Origin: Rikenellaceae bacterium
GTDB lineage: Bacteria; Bacteroidota; Bacteroidia; Bacteroidales; Rikenellaceae
Assembly (NCBI GenBank): GCA_015060075.1
Contig: SUZE01000008.1
Span: 1-64,000, forward strand
Reading direction: 5' to 3'
Length of the DNA: 64,000 nt
Positions 34,486 to 42,610 of the stretch are shown here, piece by piece (positions within the stretch are counted from its first letter, which is position 1; each line of letters opens with the position of its first letter). The notes beneath the pieces were generated by a model. It saw nothing but the letters and a program-made list of their open reading frames with translations. It did not search any database and had not been told where the DNA came from. Both the position numbers and the translations under genes were made by a program.

Positions 34486-35315
34486 TAGAGCAACAACTTA
34501 GAGAGTATCTTTTGCCATGTGCCTTCAATGCAGCAGTACGAGCCGGAGCCGAAATAATGAAGGTGTATCATAATAGCGAAAGCTATGACATAAAGGTTAA
34601 GAGCGATAATACGCCCTTGACCATTGCAGACCGTCTTGCTCATAACAAGATAAAGGAGGTGCTGGGCTCCACCCGTATTCCGATTCTCTCGGAAGAGGGG
34701 CGTGAAATGCTCTATGATGAGCGCAAAAATTGGGATATGTTTTGGCTGATAGACCCGCTTGATGGTACCATTGAGTTTATCAAGGGCAATAACGAGTTTA
34801 CGGTAAATATCGCCTTGATGTCAGAGAATGAGTGTGTTGGTGCGATTGTTTACGTTCCATACCTCGGAAAGGCATACTTTGCCGAGCAGGGTTGTGGTGC
34901 AATGTTGTTGGAGGGTGTCTATCCTGACGAAAACGCCAACTATACCAATCGTGATATTCGCTCGAAGGCGCAGATGTTGCCTCTATCCTCGGCTACGCAC
35001 GATAAGTTTCGAATCGCCGTGTCACGCTCGCATCAGACAGCCGAAACAGCTGAATATGTCGAGAAAATGCGAAAAATACACCCCGAAATTGATATCATTG
35101 AACAGGGTAGTTCCTACAAGTTTTGCCTTATGGCGGAGGGGGCGATAGATTACTATCCACGCACTACAACGACCTACGAGTGGGATACGGCTGCTGCTGA
35201 GTTGATACTTGTGGAGTCGGGCGGTTTGGTACGTTCGCTGCCGGACCATCGTCCATTGCGTTATAACAAAGAGGACTTACACAATCCTTGGTTTGAGTGC
35301 CACCGATTTATGTAG
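34482..35315 (+). CDS. cysQ: 3'(2'),5'-bisphosphate nucleotidase CysQ
   Basis: 277 aa, inositol-monophosphatase superfamily. It hydrolyses PAP/PAPS-type 3'-phosphoadenosine nucleotides, by-products of sulfate activation and sulfotransfer. Metal-site motifs are SEEG (about 71-74), DPLDGTIEFI (about 90-99) and YEWDTAAAELILVESGG (about 227-243). It overlaps the upstream membrane gene by ATGA, an unusual partner for cysQ. It is convergent with apbE, with only 5 bp between the stops. Confidence 0.88.
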   Translation: MIEQQLREYLLPCAFNAAVRAGAEIMKVYHNSESYDIKVKSDNTPLTIADRLAHNKIKEVLGSTRIPILSEEGREMLYDERKNWDMFWLIDPLDGTIEFIKGNNEFTVNIALMSENECVGAIVYVPYLGKAYFAEQGCGAMLLEGVYPDENANYTNRDIRSKAQMLPLSSATHDKFRIAVSRSHQTAETAEYVEKMRKIHPEIDIIEQGSSYKFCLMAEGAIDYYPRTTTTYEWDTAAAELILVESGGLVRSLPDHRPLRYNKEDLHNPWFECHRFM

Positions 35316-35320
35316 CAAGG

Positions 35321-36298
35321 CTATTCGTTGAGGGTTGAGAACTCTCGATACTCCTCTTTGCCCTTCTCGGGTGCGAGTACAAAATAGACACTGATGCTAT
35401 CGCATAGGCTCTTTGCCAAGGCGATGGCATCTTTTTCGTCTGATGCCATAAATGCAGTTGCCAACGCATCTGCCGTAGCGCATCGTGGCGCAATAACCGT
35501 TGCCGAAAGGAGCGAGGTAGTCTGCGATTGTCCTGTTTGCGGATTGAGGGTGTGGGATATACGCTCGCCCTGCTCGTTGTAATAGAAGCGGCGATAGTTG
35601 CCCGATGTGGCGAGTGCCGAGCCGCTAATCTGCACCACCTTCTGCTGATGCAGACCGGGTGTTTGGTTGTTTTCAAATGGTGTATCAACACCTACACGCC
35701 AAGCAATGCCTTTGGCATTTACACCTTTTGCGCAAATCTCACCTCCGACCTCTACGATATAGTTCTCGCAACCCTGCGAGTTGAGCCACTCGGCAATCAA
35801 ATCTACGACATAGCCTTTGGCAATGGAGTTGAGGTCTATTTGCAGGCGAGAGTCCGATTTTACGATACGACCATCTTCGAGTCGAAATTTCTCGAAGCCG
35901 ACAAACTGCACAAGTGAGTCGATATTGGGCTTTGCCTCACGATTTTTTGCGGCAAAACCATAGGCATCGACCAATGGTTTGACGGTGATATCGTAGCGAG
36001 GTGTGAGTGCGTTGATTTTCGATGCAATTTCGATATTGCGAGCGATGTGAATATCCACCGAGTCGGTTTGGTTGCTGTTGATGCGACTTAACAACGACTG
36101 CGGATTGAAAATCGACATCGAGGCGTTGGCTTCGCTGTTTATGCGTTGCATCTCCTCGAAAATCTGCTTGTTCGAGAGAGTTGTTTCGGCAACAATATGG
36201 TAGGTCGTACCGAGCATTGTGCCATCAACAACACGATATTGAGGTGCGGTGGAGCAGCCTGCCAAAAGTAGCGTAACAACAACTATAAACCACTTCAT
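35321..36298 (-). CDS. apbE: FAD:protein FMN transferase (ApbE), lipoprotein
   Basis: 325 aa, starting MKWFIVVVTLLLAGCS, a signal peptide with a lipobox cysteine at 15. A longer frame to 36400 lies inside trmH and is rejected. It attaches FMN covalently to Thr residues of respiratory proteins such as Na+-NQR and Rnf subunits on the periplasmic side. Motifs include LNSIAKGYVVDLIAEWL, ISHTLNPQTGQ and CATADALATAFMA. The start overlaps the trmH stop as ATGA, and it is the last gene of the cvpA-rsgA-trmH-apbE operon. Confidence 0.9.
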   Translation of the reverse strand: MKWFIVVVTLLLAGCSTAPQYRVVDGTMLGTTYHIVAETTLSNKQIFEEMQRINSEANASMSIFNPQSLLSRINSNQTDSVDIHIARNIEIASKINALTPRYDITVKPLVDAYGFAAKNREAKPNIDSLVQFVGFEKFRLEDGRIVKSDSRLQIDLNSIAKGYVVDLIAEWLNSQGCENYIVEVGGEICAKGVNAKGIAWRVGVDTPFENNQTPGLHQQKVVQISGSALATSGNYRRFYYNEQGERISHTLNPQTGQSQTTSLLSATVIAPRCATADALATAFMASDEKDAIALAKSLCDSISVYFVLAPEKGKEEYREFSTLNE

Positions 36299-36990
36299 TT
36301 TGTCGGAAATTTTCGTTCGAGCAACGCTTCGGAGTCCTTCACGGCGTAGCGGTACCAATCGTAGAGTGTGCGGGTGCGCTTCTCCTCGGAGAGGTGCCAA
36401 TCCTCACATTCGAGGCGCATACGCTGCGACAACATATATATAAGTATAGCAGCCGAGGCCGATACATTGAGCGAATCGACCATTCCGCACATCGGAATCT
36501 GCAAAAATTCGTCTGCCTCTGCCAAAATCTCATCTGACACACCCGTCTTTTCCGTTCCGAACACAAGGGCAAACTTACCCTTCGTCACATCGAAAGTTTC
36601 GGGCGTACAACTTTTGTGGTGTGGCGTGGTGGCGATAATGCGATAACCCTCTTTGCGCAATGCCTTCACCGCATCGGCAGTTGTGGCGTGGCGGTTAATA
36701 TCTATCCATTTGTCTGTTCCGAGAGCGATATTGAGGGTTGGCAAAAATGGGCACAACTCCTCTACGGTGTGGATATTCTGCACGCCAAACGCCTCGCAGT
36801 GGCGCACAATGGCGCTGGCATTTTGGGCGTGAAACATATTCTCGGTCATCACCGTTATATACTCGGTGCGCATATCGAGGGCTCGGGTGAGGGTGTCGAT
36901 ACGGCTCTCCAAGAGGAACGAGGAGAGGTAATCGATGCGCTCACGCAACTCTTCAAGAGAGAGATTATTTTCGGTATTTGTCATCTTCAT
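36295..36990 (-). CDS. TrmH-family tRNA/rRNA 2'-O-methyltransferase
   Basis: This 231-aa SPOUT enzyme is predicted to methylate ribose in tRNA, possibly G18. SPOUT motifs are NASAIVRHCEAFGV (about 57-70), LVFGTEKTGVSDE (about 143-155) and the trefoil-knot motif IPMCGMVDSLNVSASAAILIY (about 166-186). It overlaps rsgA upstream by about 26 bp (an alternative start two codons later is possible) and apbE downstream by 4 bp. rRNA methylation cannot be excluded. Confidence 0.88.
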   Translation of the reverse strand: MKMTNTENNLSLEELRERIDYLSSFLLESRIDTLTRALDMRTEYITVMTENMFHAQNASAIVRHCEAFGVQNIHTVEELCPFLPTLNIALGTDKWIDINRHATTADAVKALRKEGYRIIATTPHHKSCTPETFDVTKGKFALVFGTEKTGVSDEILAEADEFLQIPMCGMVDSLNVSASAAILIYMLSQRMRLECEDWHLSEEKRTRTLYDWYRYAVKDSEALLERKFPTK

Positions 36991-37885
36991 CGAGTATTTT
37001 CAGGTAACTTTCATAGCGCGAAAAGGCAATCTCCTCACACTTTACGGCCTCTATTACGGCGCAATGTGGCTCGTGGGTGTGAGTGCAGTTGAAGAACCTG
37101 CACTCGCCGGCACGCGAAATCATCTCAGGGAAGTAGTGCCACAACTCTTTATCATCAATATCAATCAAGCCGAAGCCCTTAACGCCCGGAGTGTCAATGA
37201 TGTAGCCATCTGCAATGCGGTACATCGTTGAGAATGTGGTGGTGTGCTTGCCCTTGTGGAACGAGTCCGATATCTCGCCCGTGCGAATATCTATCGTAGG
37301 GTCTATTGCTCCGATAAGTGTCGATTTTCCAACTCCCGAATTTCCCGAGAGCAGGGTGGTTTTACCCGCCAACATCGCCTTTATGCGCTCTACGCCTACG
37401 CCCTCGGTGGCGGATATGTCGATAACCTCGTAGCCGGCACCCTCGTATATGCAATGGAACTTCTCAATCGCTTCGGGGGTGTTGCGCAGAAGGTCAATCT
37501 TTGCCAAAAGAATAGTTACCGGCACCTTGTACGCCTCGCAGGTAACAAGAAAGCGGTCTATAAACTCGGTGGCGGTAACGGGCTCAACGAGCGTTACAAC
37601 CAACATTGCGCGGTCGATGTTCGAGGCTATAATGTGCGATTCCTTCGAGAGGTTTGATGCTCGGCGGATAATGTAGTTGTGGCGTGGAGCGATATCGACA
37701 ATCACCCACTCGCCATCTTCGCCACACTCGCAATGAACGGTATCGCCCACGACTACGGGGTTTGTGGAGCGCACACCACGCAGGCGCAACTTGCCACGCA
37801 TACGACAGCGCAACACCTCGCTCTCGTGCAACACCTCGTACCAACTGCCTGTGGCACGCATCACCAAACCTTCGACTCTCTGCAT
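36965..37885 (-). CDS. rsgA: Ribosome small-subunit-dependent GTPase A
   Basis: This 306-aa circularly permuted GTPase helps 30S maturation. It has an N-terminal OB-fold (to about 65), a G domain with the P-loop LLSGNSGVGKSTLIGAI (about 173-189) and LAKIDLL, and a C-terminal zinc motif (CRFFNCTHTHEPHCAV, about 265-280). Its position between cvpA (3-bp gap) and trmH (overlap) makes a small RNA/ribosome-maturation operon. Confidence 0.94.
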   Translation of the reverse strand: MQRVEGLVMRATGSWYEVLHESEVLRCRMRGKLRLRGVRSTNPVVVGDTVHCECGEDGEWVIVDIAPRHNYIIRRASNLSKESHIIASNIDRAMLVVTLVEPVTATEFIDRFLVTCEAYKVPVTILLAKIDLLRNTPEAIEKFHCIYEGAGYEVIDISATEGVGVERIKAMLAGKTTLLSGNSGVGKSTLIGAIDPTIDIRTGEISDSFHKGKHTTTFSTMYRIADGYIIDTPGVKGFGLIDIDDKELWHYFPEMISRAGECRFFNCTHTHEPHCAVIEAVKCEEIAFSRYESYLKILDEDDKYRK

Positions 37886-37888
37886 CGG

Positions 37889-38392
37889 CTACGCTTTTGG
37901 GGTTGGGGATAGAATTACCTGCTTTGCCTCCTCCCAATAGTTGAATAGCGGCTCGGCGCATTTGCGGACAAGGTCAAACGATATGGAGTTGTCGAAATAT
38001 TGAGGCTCAACAAATTGTAAATTGGCATTGAGGGCAAAAATCGCAGCATAGAGCATACTCAATACGATTAAACCCTTGACGATTGAAAGCACTATACCGA
38101 GTAGGGTATTTACCCAACCCAAGCCGACAAACGACAATACTCTCGCAATAAGTCGTGCGATAAGTGTTGCAATGATAAGTGTTGCAACAAAGGTAATCAA
38201 GAAACCTGCAACTACCGAAAATCGTGCATCGATATTAAACATTTCACCTACGGCAGTGCCATAGCGGAGTGAGAGAACAATGCCGAGAATAATGCCTAAA
38301 AGTCCGAGCAGTTGCGAAACAAAACCGCTTCGCCAACCGCTAACCACTGCCCAAACTAGGGCAACAAGAGTAAGAATATCAAAAAAATTCAT
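37889..38392 (-). CDS. CvpA family membrane protein
   Basis: 167 aa, starting MNFFDILTLVALVWAVVSGW. It has four predicted membrane helices (about 5-22, 27-46, 60-83 with LIARLI, 98-120). CvpA-family proteins affect envelope functions and colicin V export in enteric bacteria, and their general role is unclear. It is the first gene of the rsgA operon and diverges from the GH2-like gene across 79 bp. Confidence 0.85.
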   Translation of the reverse strand: MNFFDILTLVALVWAVVSGWRSGFVSQLLGLLGIILGIVLSLRYGTAVGEMFNIDARFSVVAGFLITFVATLIIATLIARLIARVLSFVGLGWVNTLLGIVLSIVKGLIVLSMLYAAIFALNANLQFVEPQYFDNSISFDLVRKCAEPLFNYWEEAKQVILSPTPKA

Positions 38393-38444
38393 CACAAAAA
38401 GTCTTAATAACCGCACGAAGTTAGCAAATTATTTGCGAATTTCC

Positions 38445-38452
38445 TATCTTTG
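38445..38452 (+). promoter_or_regulatory. -7 box of the GH2-like gene
   Basis: TATCTTTG, 19 nt before the ATG at 38472. Confidence 0.6.
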
Positions 38453-38471
38453 CACTTAGAATCGTGTTACC

Positions 38472-40442
38472 ATGAAGAGAATTTTACTATCCATAGCCTT
38501 TGTTGTCGGCATCGTTTGCGGTGCTTCGGCACGAGAAATATACTCGCTGAATAGCGGTTGGAAGTTCTTTTTTGCGGAGGAGAATTCGAGCGATAATGCG
38601 CGAGAAATCGTGCTTCCGCACACTTGGAATATAGACGCCTTCGTGGGCGATGGCTCCTATTTCCAAACCTCCGCCAACTACCAGCGCACACTCTTTATCC
38701 CTGCCGAGTGGAAGGGAAAGAGGGTTTTCTTGCGTTTTCATGGCGTTCAGAGCGTTGCCGATGTCTTTGTAAATGGTCGCCATATCGGAGAGCATTATGG
38801 CGGATATACCGCTTTCGCATTTGAGATTTCGGATAAGGTGTCGTATGGCTACAACAACACACTGCTTGTGGCGGTGAGCAACGCCATGCGCAGCGATGTG
38901 TTGCCGACTTCGAGCGAGGAGAATCGCTACGGCGGAATATATCGCGATGTTGAACTTATTGTAACCGACAAAACCACCGTTTCGCCTCTCTACTATGGCA
39001 CAGATGGTGTTATGGTGCATCAAAGCGAGGTGTCGAAGGAGCGAGTTTCGGGTAAGGTGGATATTGCTCTGCTCGGCAAAAAGGACTCCTCACACAGCGT
39101 TACGGTCGATTTTCTTGCTCCCGATGGCTATGTGTCGTTGTCGAAGACGGTAAAGGCGAAGATTGATGGCAATTTGTTGGCTGTGCCGTTCACTATCGAA
39201 AACGCCGAACTATGGACACCATCGCAGCCACGACTCTATACCGTGCGTGTTACAGTAGGCGAGGAGTCGGCAGAGGTTAAGACCGGTTTCCGCAAAATTG
39301 AGGTTACACCGGAGAAGAAATTCACCGTAAATGGTCGCCGTGTGCGTGTGCGTGGCGTGCTGCTCGGACATGACCGTATGCCGAAGGGCAATGCGGTATC
39401 GCAGGCGGAGATAAACTCCGACCTTGCACTTATTCGTGAGATGGGCGCAAATGCCGTACGCTCGGTTACAGGACCACACTCGCAACACCTCTACAACGGG
39501 TGCGACCGCCTCGGCATGGTGGCGTGGGTTGATTTTCCGTTTGCCCGTGCGCCATTTTTGAGCGATATACCGTACTATTCGACTGCTCGTTTCGAGGAGA
39601 ACGGTTTGCAGCAACTGCGAGAGATTGTTTTGCAGAATATCAACCACCCTTCGGTGGCGATGTGGGGTGTGTTTTCGATGTTGCGAGGCAACTCCAAACT
39701 GCAGATGGATTATATCCGCAAGTTGAACTCCACTGCCAAAAAACTCGATGCAAGTCGCCCTACGGTAGCGATGAGCAACCAAGATGGCGAAATCAACTTC
39801 ATTACCGACCTTATCGTTTGGCAACAAGCAGTAGGTTGGGAGAGTGGCGAGGTAACCGATTTGGATTTGTGGCAGGGGGCGTTGCGCACAAATTGGAATC
39901 ATCTTCGTCAGGCGGTATGCTATGGTGAGAGTAGCAATGGGGCACGCTTTGTTTCAACCCCTAAAACTTGCAATGCTGTGGCAGCGAGCGCTCGCCAGCA
40001 GAAGTTCCATGAGGGCTATTCACGGTTAGTTGATGAAGATTTGTTCTGGGGTGTATGGCTCAACTCGATGTTCGATATGGGCTCGGCTCGTTATCAGCAC
40101 GGAGTACGCAATTCGGGCGTAGTTGCGGGCGACCACAAGAGCCGTAAAAACCTCTTCTACCTCTATAAGTCGCAGTGGAATCGCCGTAAGCCGACACTTC
40201 ATATTACCGATAAACACCGCAGTATTCGTGCCGAGGAGCGTCAGGTACTTACGGTCTACTCATCGCTTGGTCGCCCTGTGATGACCATAAATGGCGATAC
40301 GGTGGCGTGTGAGAATGTTGCACGCACGATATACCGCACCGATACCCTCACCTTGAAGGGTACAAATGCTGTAAAGGTTACGGTGGGGGATAAGACAGAC
40401 GAAATGTCGCTTACAATCGGCAACTATCTAAGAGTGCAATAG
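38472..40442 (+). CDS. Secreted GH2-family protein, probably catalytically altered
   Basis: This 656-aa protein has a signal peptide (MKRILLSIAFVVGIVCGASA). It carries the GH2 jelly-roll domain (about 22-165, with FHGVQSVADVFVNGRHIG), an Ig-like domain (about 175-275) and a TIM barrel (about 285-560) with VRGVLLGHDRMP and NHPSVAMW. The acid/base site that normally reads WSLGNE here reads WGVFSM. The usual nucleophile segment SEYGAGA aligns best with VCYGESSNGA. Both catalytic Glu residues seem absent. It may be a carbohydrate-binding pseudoenzyme or use other residues. Its 3' end overlaps the WbqC-like gene by 32 bp. Confidence 0.8.
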   Translation: MKRILLSIAFVVGIVCGASAREIYSLNSGWKFFFAEENSSDNAREIVLPHTWNIDAFVGDGSYFQTSANYQRTLFIPAEWKGKRVFLRFHGVQSVADVFVNGRHIGEHYGGYTAFAFEISDKVSYGYNNTLLVAVSNAMRSDVLPTSSEENRYGGIYRDVELIVTDKTTVSPLYYGTDGVMVHQSEVSKERVSGKVDIALLGKKDSSHSVTVDFLAPDGYVSLSKTVKAKIDGNLLAVPFTIENAELWTPSQPRLYTVRVTVGEESAEVKTGFRKIEVTPEKKFTVNGRRVRVRGVLLGHDRMPKGNAVSQAEINSDLALIREMGANAVRSVTGPHSQHLYNGCDRLGMVAWVDFPFARAPFLSDIPYYSTARFEENGLQQLREIVLQNINHPSVAMWGVFSMLRGNSKLQMDYIRKLNSTAKKLDASRPTVAMSNQDGEINFITDLIVWQQAVGWESGEVTDLDLWQGALRTNWNHLRQAVCYGESSNGARFVSTPKTCNAVAASARQQKFHEGYSRLVDEDLFWGVWLNSMFDMGSARYQHGVRNSGVVAGDHKSRKNLFYLYKSQWNRRKPTLHITDKHRSIRAEERQVLTVYSSLGRPVMTINGDTVACENVARTIYRTDTLTLKGTNAVKVTVGDKTDEMSLTIGNYLRVQ

Positions 40443-41016
40443 CCTCGCGCCCCTCGCACATCAGCAGGTCGAGCATCGAAGCGTTTTCGACAAAGGGGGT
40501 ACGGTCCATAAACAACTGAAAATATTGGGGAGAGCTGAAATGGCTCTCTCTTTTTTTATTGCGGAGGTCTATTAAATCTTCGTTCGGCTCGATATATTGC
40601 TCCGAGAAGCGGAACTTCGGCTCAATACCCAGAATATCGAACTCTGCCTGCAAAATCTCACGATTGAGGTCTACGAGATAGTCCCACTTACGCTCATAAA
40701 TCGGGGCTATGCGGTCGGCAATATAGTCAAAGTAGGGCGATGAACGATAAGCCGAGAGAATCGCCACCCAATGTTGGTGTTGCCAACGCTTGGAGTTATC
40801 TATGCAAACTTTTTGCATAGGTGTTCGAGGACGATTTGCCTTGATAAGTGGCACCGACAAAACCATTCCGCCCGTAGGCGTAACAATCTCGGTACGGTTT
40901 CGCTCCGAGCGTTTCACATGGTTTTCGCCGAGGTCAATAATCGCATCCTCGCTACCCTGCAAAAGGTTGGCAAAATGCTCAATGTTTCCCCAATATGTCA
41001 GTGGTAAAACAACCAT
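40411..41016 (-). CDS. WbqC-like family protein
   Basis: This 201-aa protein is related to WbqC, found in O-antigen and glycan biosynthesis clusters and widespread as a stand-alone gene in Bacteroidota. Typical segments are LPLTYWGNIEHFANLLQ (N-terminus), RTEIVTPTGGMVLSVPLIK and CIDNSKRWQHQHWVAILSAYRSSPYF. The biochemical role is not established; a thioesterase-free acyl- or amino-sugar-related function has been suggested only by context. It overlaps the GH2-like gene tail-to-tail. A heptamer array separates it from ispG. Confidence 0.82.
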   Translation of the reverse strand: MVVLPLTYWGNIEHFANLLQGSEDAIIDLGENHVKRSERNRTEIVTPTGGMVLSVPLIKANRPRTPMQKVCIDNSKRWQHQHWVAILSAYRSSPYFDYIADRIAPIYERKWDYLVDLNREILQAEFDILGIEPKFRFSEQYIEPNEDLIDLRNKKRESHFSSPQYFQLFMDRTPFVENASMLDLLMCEGREAIALLDSCRL

Positions 41017-41035
41017 TCAGTTAAAAAATACCTTT

Positions 41036-41063
41036 AATTGTCAATTCTCAATTGTCAATTGTT
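41036..41063. repeat. AATTGTC heptamer array
   Basis: Four units (AATTGTC, AATTCTC, AATTGTC, AATTGTT) between ispG and the WbqC-like gene. The same family recurs at 51791-51818. Confidence 0.75.
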
Positions 41064-41074
41064 AATTAGATTGG

Positions 41075-42544
41075 CTACTGCCAATCTCCGTTGGCTTTGA
41101 TGAGCTCGATAAGCCTTTCGAGAGCCTCCTCTTGCGGGATATTGCGCTCGACACACTCCTTGCCCTTATAGAGCGAAATGCGACCTGCGCCTGCACCGAC
41201 ATAGCCGTAGTCGGCATCTGCCATCTCACCCGGACCATTTACGATGCAACCCATAACGCCGATTTTCAAACCTTTCAGGTGAGAGGTGCGAGCCTTGATA
41301 TCTGCCAATGCCTGCTCAATATTATATAAGGTACGACCGCACGAAGGACAAGCGATATACTCGGTATGCGAAAATCTTGCACGGGAGGCCTGCAAAATCA
41401 TCAGTTCAATTTCGTGCAACTCTGCATCGGTAATCTGCGGCGCATCAATCCATACGCCATCTGCCAAGCCATCAAGCAACAACTGCCCCATATCGGCTGC
41501 GGCACGCACGGCAACCTCCTCCTTCGTGCCTTCGTAGTGACGGCGAATAACGACAGGTTTGTTGTGGTCGGCATTGAGAATTGCAGCACGCCACTCGGCA
41601 GTTGGGTTTTCGCTTACGGCATCGACCACGATATATTCATCGGTAATCTCGCTGTGCGCAACAATCGGGGCAGAGGTACGGCGGCGGTACTCCGTTGGGG
41701 AGTAACGCTCAGGGTGCAAAACCTCAAATTCGCCATCACGACTTTGAAAATGCTCGACCAACATCTGCGCTACGGGAATTTCATTTTCAGGGGCTTCGGT
41801 AAGCGAAACACGGATTGTGTCGCCCACGCCATCTGCCAAGAGTGTGCCAATACCTACGGCACTCTTAATTCTGCCCTCAATGCCGTTGCCAGCCTCGGTA
41901 ACGCCGAGGTGGATAGGGAACGACATTCCCTCACGCTCCATCGCCTCGACCAAAAGCCGGTAGGCGTGGACCATAACTCGGGTGTTGCTCGACTTCATCG
42001 ACACTACGACTTGGTCGAAATTCTCCTTGACGCAAATTCTTAAAAACTCCATTGCCGACTCGACCATTCCGGCAGGGGTGTCGCCGAGTCGGTCGATAAT
42101 ATGCTTTGCCAATGAGCCGTGATTAACGCCTATGCGCAACGCTACACCACGCTTGCGACACTTCTCGATTAATGCTTCCAACTCGCCACCGCTTGTACGG
42201 TAGTTGCCAGGGTTGATGCGCACCTTATCGACCGACTCGGCGGCAATAGATGCAATCTCCGGAACGAAGTGAATATCCGCCACAATCGCTGTCGGATAGC
42301 CATCTCGGCGTACCTGTGCAACAATATTGCATAGGGCTTCACCCTCCTTTTTACCCTGTGCCGTAAGGCGTACAATGGGCGCACCGGCATCGGCAATGCG
42401 CTCAATTTGCGCCACACTCGCCTCGACATCGGCAGTGGCGGTATTTGTCATCGACTGCACGGCAATCGGACTGTTGCCACCTATTACGGTAGCACCAATT
42501 CTGACCTCGTGGCTTTTTCTGCGTATGTACTTTGTCAAATTCAT
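41075..42544 (-). CDS. ispG: 4-hydroxy-3-methylbut-2-en-1-yl diphosphate synthase (IspG)
   Basis: 489 aa. It converts MEcPP to HMBPP in the MEP isoprenoid pathway using a [4Fe-4S] cluster. The TIM barrel contains AVQSMTNTATADVEA and VKSSNTRVMVH-like segments. The C-terminal cluster domain has CPSCGRTLYNIE (about 401-412) and GVMGCIVNGPGEMADADYGY (about 432-451). An insert of about 110 residues (about 285-395) between the domains makes it longer than the E. coli enzyme and shorter than the plant type. The -7 box lies 4 nt before the ATG, so the mRNA is probably leaderless. Confidence 0.94.
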   Translation of the reverse strand: MNLTKYIRRKSHEVRIGATVIGGNSPIAVQSMTNTATADVEASVAQIERIADAGAPIVRLTAQGKKEGEALCNIVAQVRRDGYPTAIVADIHFVPEIASIAAESVDKVRINPGNYRTSGGELEALIEKCRKRGVALRIGVNHGSLAKHIIDRLGDTPAGMVESAMEFLRICVKENFDQVVVSMKSSNTRVMVHAYRLLVEAMEREGMSFPIHLGVTEAGNGIEGRIKSAVGIGTLLADGVGDTIRVSLTEAPENEIPVAQMLVEHFQSRDGEFEVLHPERYSPTEYRRRTSAPIVAHSEITDEYIVVDAVSENPTAEWRAAILNADHNKPVVIRRHYEGTKEEVAVRAAADMGQLLLDGLADGVWIDAPQITDAELHEIELMILQASRARFSHTEYIACPSCGRTLYNIEQALADIKARTSHLKGLKIGVMGCIVNGPGEMADADYGYVGAGAGRISLYKGKECVERNIPQEEALERLIELIKANGDWQ

Positions 42545-42548
42545 ACCA

Positions 42549-42556
42549 CAAAGATA
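42549..42556 (-). promoter_or_regulatory. -7 box of ispG at the start codon
   Basis: The minus strand reads TATCTTTG with 4 nt between it and the ATG at 42544, so transcription likely begins at or within a base or two of the start codon. Confidence 0.65.
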
Positions 42557-42564
42557 AAAAATAA

Positions 42565-42592
42565 TTCTGCATTTTGCATTCTACATTTTGAA
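42565..42592. repeat. Heptamer array between divergent ispG and recG promoters
   Basis: TTCTGCA, TTTTGCA, TTCTACA, TTTTGAA. It occupies the -33 region of both promoters. Confidence 0.7.
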
Positions 42593-42598
42593 TTTTCT

Positions 42599-42606
42599 TA
42601 TCTTTG
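42599..42606 (+). promoter_or_regulatory. -7 box of recG at the start codon
   Basis: TATCTTTG, with 4 nt before the ATG at 42611. It mirrors the ispG arrangement. Confidence 0.65.
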
Positions 42607-42610
42607 CACT

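Noticed and set aside
36299..36400. Longer ApbE start
   Set aside because: The extension lies entirely inside trmH in another frame; the lipoprotein signal at MKWFIVVV and the ATGA overlap define the start.
42407..42610. N-terminal extension of RecG
   Set aside because: It lies antisense to the ispG start and crosses the heptamer array and the recG -7 box; RecG homology begins near 42611.
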